Source: an uncultured Duncaniella sp.
GTDB lineage: Bacteria > Bacteroidota > Bacteroidia > Bacteroidales > Muribaculaceae
Assembly: GCA_958352885.1 (NCBI GenBank)
Contig: CATWQI010000021.1
Span: 1-9,300, forward strand
DNA: 9,300 nt
Direction: 5' to 3'
The notes under the pieces are model-generated. The model was not told where the DNA came from, searched no databases, and saw only the letters and a list, made by a program, of their open reading frames with translations. Within the stretch, counting starts at the first letter, position 1; each line of letters starts with the position of its first letter. The translations under genes and the position numbers were made by a program. Shown piece by piece: positions 7,678-9,300 of the stretch.

Positions 7678-7805
7678 TGTATAAGTCCGAGTGGTGCGAG
7701 GGCTCTATTATGAGCTGTGGATGTAGATGCTGTTCTCAGATACCGTCTATGCGTATCGGCAGGTAATAAGTTACTCGGAATATTTGAATTTTGCGTGTAG
7801 AAAAT
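7678..7805. other. Non-coding spacer between rfbB terminator and tRNA terminator
   Basis: No gene is seen. A 7-bp inverted repeat (TCCGAGT 7686-7692, ACTCGGA 7773-7779) encloses two small hairpins (GCTC 7702-7705 with GAGC 7712-7715; GATAC 7739-7743 with GTATC 7753-7757). This would allow a three-way junction fold, but nothing shows that it is transcribed. Confidence 0.3.
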
Positions 7806-7807
7806 AG

Positions 7808-7848
7808 AAAAAGCGACTTAACTTGTGGTTTGCACTTTGTTAAGTCGC
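7808..7848 (-). terminator. Rho-independent terminator of the tRNA-Leu transcript
   Basis: On the minus strand a 10-bp perfect stem, GCGACTTAAC/GTTAAGTCGC (plus-strand 7839-7848 and 7813-7822), with a 16-base loop is followed at once by TTTTT (complement of 7808-7812) and further T/A. It lies 8 bases past the 3' end of the tRNA. On the plus strand only a weak CCTTTCTT follows. Confidence 0.85.
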
Positions 7849-7856
7849 CTTTCTTG

Positions 7857-7937
7857 TGCCCAGAATAGGACTCGAACCTACATGCCGTGAAGCACTCGCA
7901 CCTGAAACGAGCGCGTCTACCATTTCACCATCTGGGC
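7857..7937 (-). tRNA. tRNA-Leu (anticodon CAG)
   Basis: Read on the minus strand, the acceptor stem GCCCAGA pairs perfectly with TCTGGGC and is followed by discriminator A; CCA is not encoded (next bases CAAG), as is usual in Bacteroidetes. The D-arm region is TGGTGAAATGGTAGAC. The anticodon stem CTCGT/GCGAG (one G-T pair) holds the loop TTCAGGT, hence anticodon CAG, which reads CUG. A class II variable arm (TGC TTCACG GCA) and the T-arm GTAGG TTCGAGT CCTAT complete the cloverleaf. The G-rich D-loop, long variable arm and overall 81 bases fit leucine rather than serine. It has its own promoter and terminator and is transcribed in the same direction as lspA. Confidence 0.96.
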
Positions 7938-7951
7938 ATCGTTTCGATGTG

Positions 7952-7982
7952 CAAAAGTAGTGTTTCTTTTTTATTTCGCAAT
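7952..7982 (-). promoter_or_regulatory. Promoter of tRNA-Leu
   Basis: On the minus strand the -7 box TACTTTTG (7952-7959) matches the Bacteroidetes consensus TAnnTTTG exactly. It is preceded, after a 19-base A-rich spacer, by ATTG (7979-7982), one mismatch from TTTG at -33. It is 14 bases upstream of the tRNA 5' end, so the transcript leader is very short. Confidence 0.85.
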
Positions 7983-8057
7983 ACTTTTTCGCGTTTTTTT
8001 TGACTCGAATGTCGCATTAACTGTCGGCTCGTTGCGCAACGCACTGTAAGACAGCGA

Positions 8058-8672
8058 TTAGTCTTGGAAGAATTTGTAGTGAAACAACAGCAGATAAACT
8101 ACCGCCACCGAAATGTATGCGTCGGCGAGATTGAATATCGCACCGAAGAAGTAGTTGTTGCCGTCGACCAGAAACGAGAGCCATGACGGCACTCCGTTCC
8201 ATTGGAACAGCGGAAAGTAGAACATGTCCACCACCTTGCCCATAAGCACCGTGCCGTATCCGTCGCCGAAATGCGCTGCCTCCATCGGTGTCGACTGCGA
8301 GAATATCACACCGTAGAACGCCGAATCGATCAGGTTGCCTATCGCTCCTGCGAGGATCATCCCGAGACCTATCATGACGCCTTTGGGGGTATTCTTGTCC
8401 CGCCGTCCGAGGTAATGAATGTAGTAGCCGAGCAGACCTATCATCACAATGCGGAAAACGGTCAGAAGCAACTTGCCCCAGTCGACGGCTCCCGATGATG
8501 CTATCTGCATTCCGAATGCCGCGCCGTTGTTCTCCACGAAGTGCAGGCGGAACCAGTCGGGGATTATCATTATAGTCTCGTCGAGCCGCATGTTGGTCTT
8601 AACCCATATCTTCAACAGTTGGTCGAGCAATACCAGAACGACGATTATTACGGTAATCTTTCTCAGTTTCAT
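8058..8672 (-). CDS. lspA: Lipoprotein signal peptidase (signal peptidase II)
   Basis: LspA is an inner-membrane aspartyl peptidase that removes the signal peptide of prolipoproteins after diacylglyceryl modification. The 204-residue product has four probable membrane helices (about 5-24, 66-88, 97-115 and 176-200). Family motifs are D17-Q18, VENNGAAFG (46-54), GNLIDS (112-117), VVDMFYF (147-153) and FNLADAYI (180-187). By comparison with the E. coli enzyme the catalytic aspartates are D149 and D184. The protein is longer than the usual 160-170 residues. About 24 extra residues lie between GNLID and VVD and about 16 between VVD and NLAD, both on the periplasmic side. Such insertions are known in Bacteroidetes. 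The start is ATG 8670-8672, the only start that keeps the cytoplasmic N-terminus MKLRK before helix 1. It is followed in the same direction by tRNA-Leu, 120 bases downstream. Confidence 0.96.
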   Translation of the reverse strand: MKLRKITVIIVVLVLLDQLLKIWVKTNMRLDETIMIIPDWFRLHFVENNGAAFGMQIASSGAVDWGKLLLTVFRIVMIGLLGYYIHYLGRRDKNTPKGVMIGLGMILAGAIGNLIDSAFYGVIFSQSTPMEAAHFGDGYGTVLMGKVVDMFYFPLFQWNGVPSWLSFLVDGNNYFFGAIFNLADAYISVAVVYLLLFHYKFFQD

Positions 8673-8729
8673 ATCGATGTTTTTATCGGGTGCCGACGCT
8701 TCGGTCGCAGCCTCGATTCATTTCGATAA

Positions 8730-8737
8730 CAAAGGTA
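8730..8737 (-). promoter_or_regulatory. Probable -7 box of an lspA promoter
   Basis: On the minus strand TACCTTTG matches TAnnTTTG exactly, 57 bases before the lspA ATG. No good TTTG lies 19-21 bases further upstream (the sequence there is CGCGG), so the promoter is weak or needs help. In other Bacteroidales lspA is often behind other genes; here it has none on its own strand before it within the window. Confidence 0.45.
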
Positions 8738-8763
8738 ATATAAAAAAACGAATTTCCCGCGGA

Positions 8764-8836
8764 CTGCCGGTTTATCTCCTCGGCGCTTTTCGGCAAGTCG
8801 AACCGGCAGGCGGTATTTTGTCGTAGCTGCCGAAAA
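8764..8836. repeat. Two interlocking 9-bp perfect inverted repeats
   Basis: Repeat one is CTGCCGGTT (8764-8772) with AACCGGCAG (8801-8809). Repeat two is TTTTCGGCA (8787-8795) with TGCCGAAAA (8828-8836). The arms alternate as a-b-a'-b', so in RNA they would form either one hairpin or the other, or a pseudoknot. They lie between lspA and the rRNA promoters. No function is established. Confidence 0.5.
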
Positions 8837-8931
8837 CCAAAAGAACAAACTGTCACAGATAGTATATAATATAGGTAAAACCCCGAAAAATTAAAAAATC
8901 TTCATAATTTGTGAAAAAATGTTCGGAAAAG

Positions 8932-8962
8932 TTTGCAGGTATCGAATTTATGCCTACCTTTG
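8932..8962 (+). promoter_or_regulatory. rRNA operon promoter P1
   Basis: TTTG at 8932-8935, an exact 19-base spacer and TACCTTTG at 8955-8962 match the Bacteroidetes sigma-ABfr consensus completely. Immediately upstream (about 8878-8931) is a sequence very rich in A and T tracts (AAAAATTAAAAAA, GTGAAAAAATG), placed like an UP element for strong rRNA promoters. Transcription would start a few bases after 8965, about 290 bases before 16S. Confidence 0.88.
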
Positions 8963-9078
8963 CATCCGCAATCAGGAAATGAGTTCTTCGAAATAGCGAT
9001 GATGCCGGCCGCAAGGCGGTTTCGAAGCGAATCGAAACATGATCTCGAAAAGAGGTTGCAAAAAAAGTTCTTGAAAAA

Positions 9079-9110
9079 TTTGGAGGTTCAAAATATTTGA
9101 TTTACCTTTG
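9079..9110 (+). promoter_or_regulatory. rRNA operon promoter P2
   Basis: TTTG at 9079-9082, a 20-base spacer and TACCTTTG at 9103-9110 give a second near-perfect Bacteroidetes promoter, 147 bases below P1. The identical -7 box (TACCTTTGCA) in P1 and P2 supports tandem use. Transcripts would start about 145 bases before the mature 16S end. Confidence 0.85.
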
Positions 9111-9153
9111 CACCACTTTCCGTTACGAAAATACGAACGGGGATTTTTCAAAC

Positions 9154-9167
9154 GGTTCTTTGATTTA
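9154..9167 (+). promoter_or_regulatory. boxA-like antitermination element
   Basis: GGTTCTTTGATTTA, about 90 bases before 16S, resembles the GTTCTTTGA sequence that commonly precedes 16S in Bacteroides and the bacterial boxA (TGCTCTTTAACA), the NusB/S10 binding site on rRNA leaders. No boxB partner was identified. Confidence 0.5.
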
Positions 9168-9257
9168 CTGGTTTTTAATGAGAGAAAATGTAGTATTTAT
9201 CTGTCAATTCTTTAATGAGAATGAAGTAGTCAGGACTCTAACAATACATTAATTAAT

Positions 9258-9300
<43 letters not shown>

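Larger units (their letters stand above)
8963..9257 (+). other. rRNA operon leader region
   Basis: This non-coding stretch between P1 and 16S holds P2. It has a probable hairpin between the promoters: CTTCGAAA 8986-8993 with TTTCGAAG 9020-9027, enclosing GCCGCAAGGC. A boxA-like GGTTCTTTGATTTA at 9154-9167 resembles the antitermination region found before 16S in Bacteroides. Two 10-base direct repeats are present: TTTGATTTAC at 9096-9105 and 9159-9168, and TTTAATGAGA at 9174-9183 and 9211-9220. No open reading frame of interest is present. The processing stem would need the 16S-23S spacer, which is outside the window. Confidence 0.75.

Noticed and set aside
8030..8041. Palindrome CGTTGCGCAACG after lspA as a terminator
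   Set aside because: On the lspA strand it is followed by an A-run, not a T-run; too short to claim.
8202..8826. Plus-strand open frames antisense to lspA
   Set aside because: lspA carries all catalytic motifs; the antisense products show no domains.

Overview
The window looks like a chromosomal stretch from a member of the Bacteroidales, possibly Muribaculaceae. The evidence is the Bacteroidetes-type promoters (TTTG, a spacer of about 19 bases, then TAnnTTTG) in front of the rRNA and tRNA genes. The near-absence of strong Shine-Dalgarno sites, the 5' end of 16S rRNA at the right edge, and long forms of RmlB and LspA point the same way. The family-level guess is inference; the order-level one is better supported.

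Left part (1-3677, + strand): the end of a surface or capsular polysaccharide gene cluster. It holds the C-terminal part of a multi-pass acyltransferase-3 type membrane protein, two GT4 (GT-B fold) glycosyltransferases and one GT2 (GT-A fold) glycosyltransferase, all tightly spaced. The first three genes are strikingly AT-rich, as is typical of exchangeable O-antigen/capsule cassettes. A 457-base gene-poor gap (3678-4134) follows; it may hold remnants of a decayed minus-strand gene.

Middle part (4135-7609, + strand): a complete dTDP-L-rhamnose operon in the order rfbA-rfbC-rfbD-rfbB (rmlACDB). Its composition is more GC-rich and its genes abut or overlap (1-base gap, 4-base overlap, 11-base overlap). 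It turns glucose-1-phosphate and dTTP into dTDP-L-rhamnose, a likely donor for the glycosyltransferases encoded upstream. A hairpin with an 18-bp perfect stem (7636-7677) closes the operon.

Right part: on the minus strand, tRNA-Leu(CAG) at 7857-7937 with its own promoter and terminator, and lspA (lipoprotein signal peptidase, 8058-8672). Divergent from lspA, a ribosomal RNA operon begins: two tandem near-consensus promoters, a structured and repeat-rich leader, and the first 43 or so bases of 16S rRNA at the window edge (9258-9300).

I see no insertion sequence, CRISPR array, phage gene or defence system. Most of the window is ordinary. The points that deserve a second look are the composition break and possible gene relic at 3678-4134, two interlocking inverted repeats at 8764-8836, repeats in the rRNA leader, and a possible small folded element at 7686-7779.
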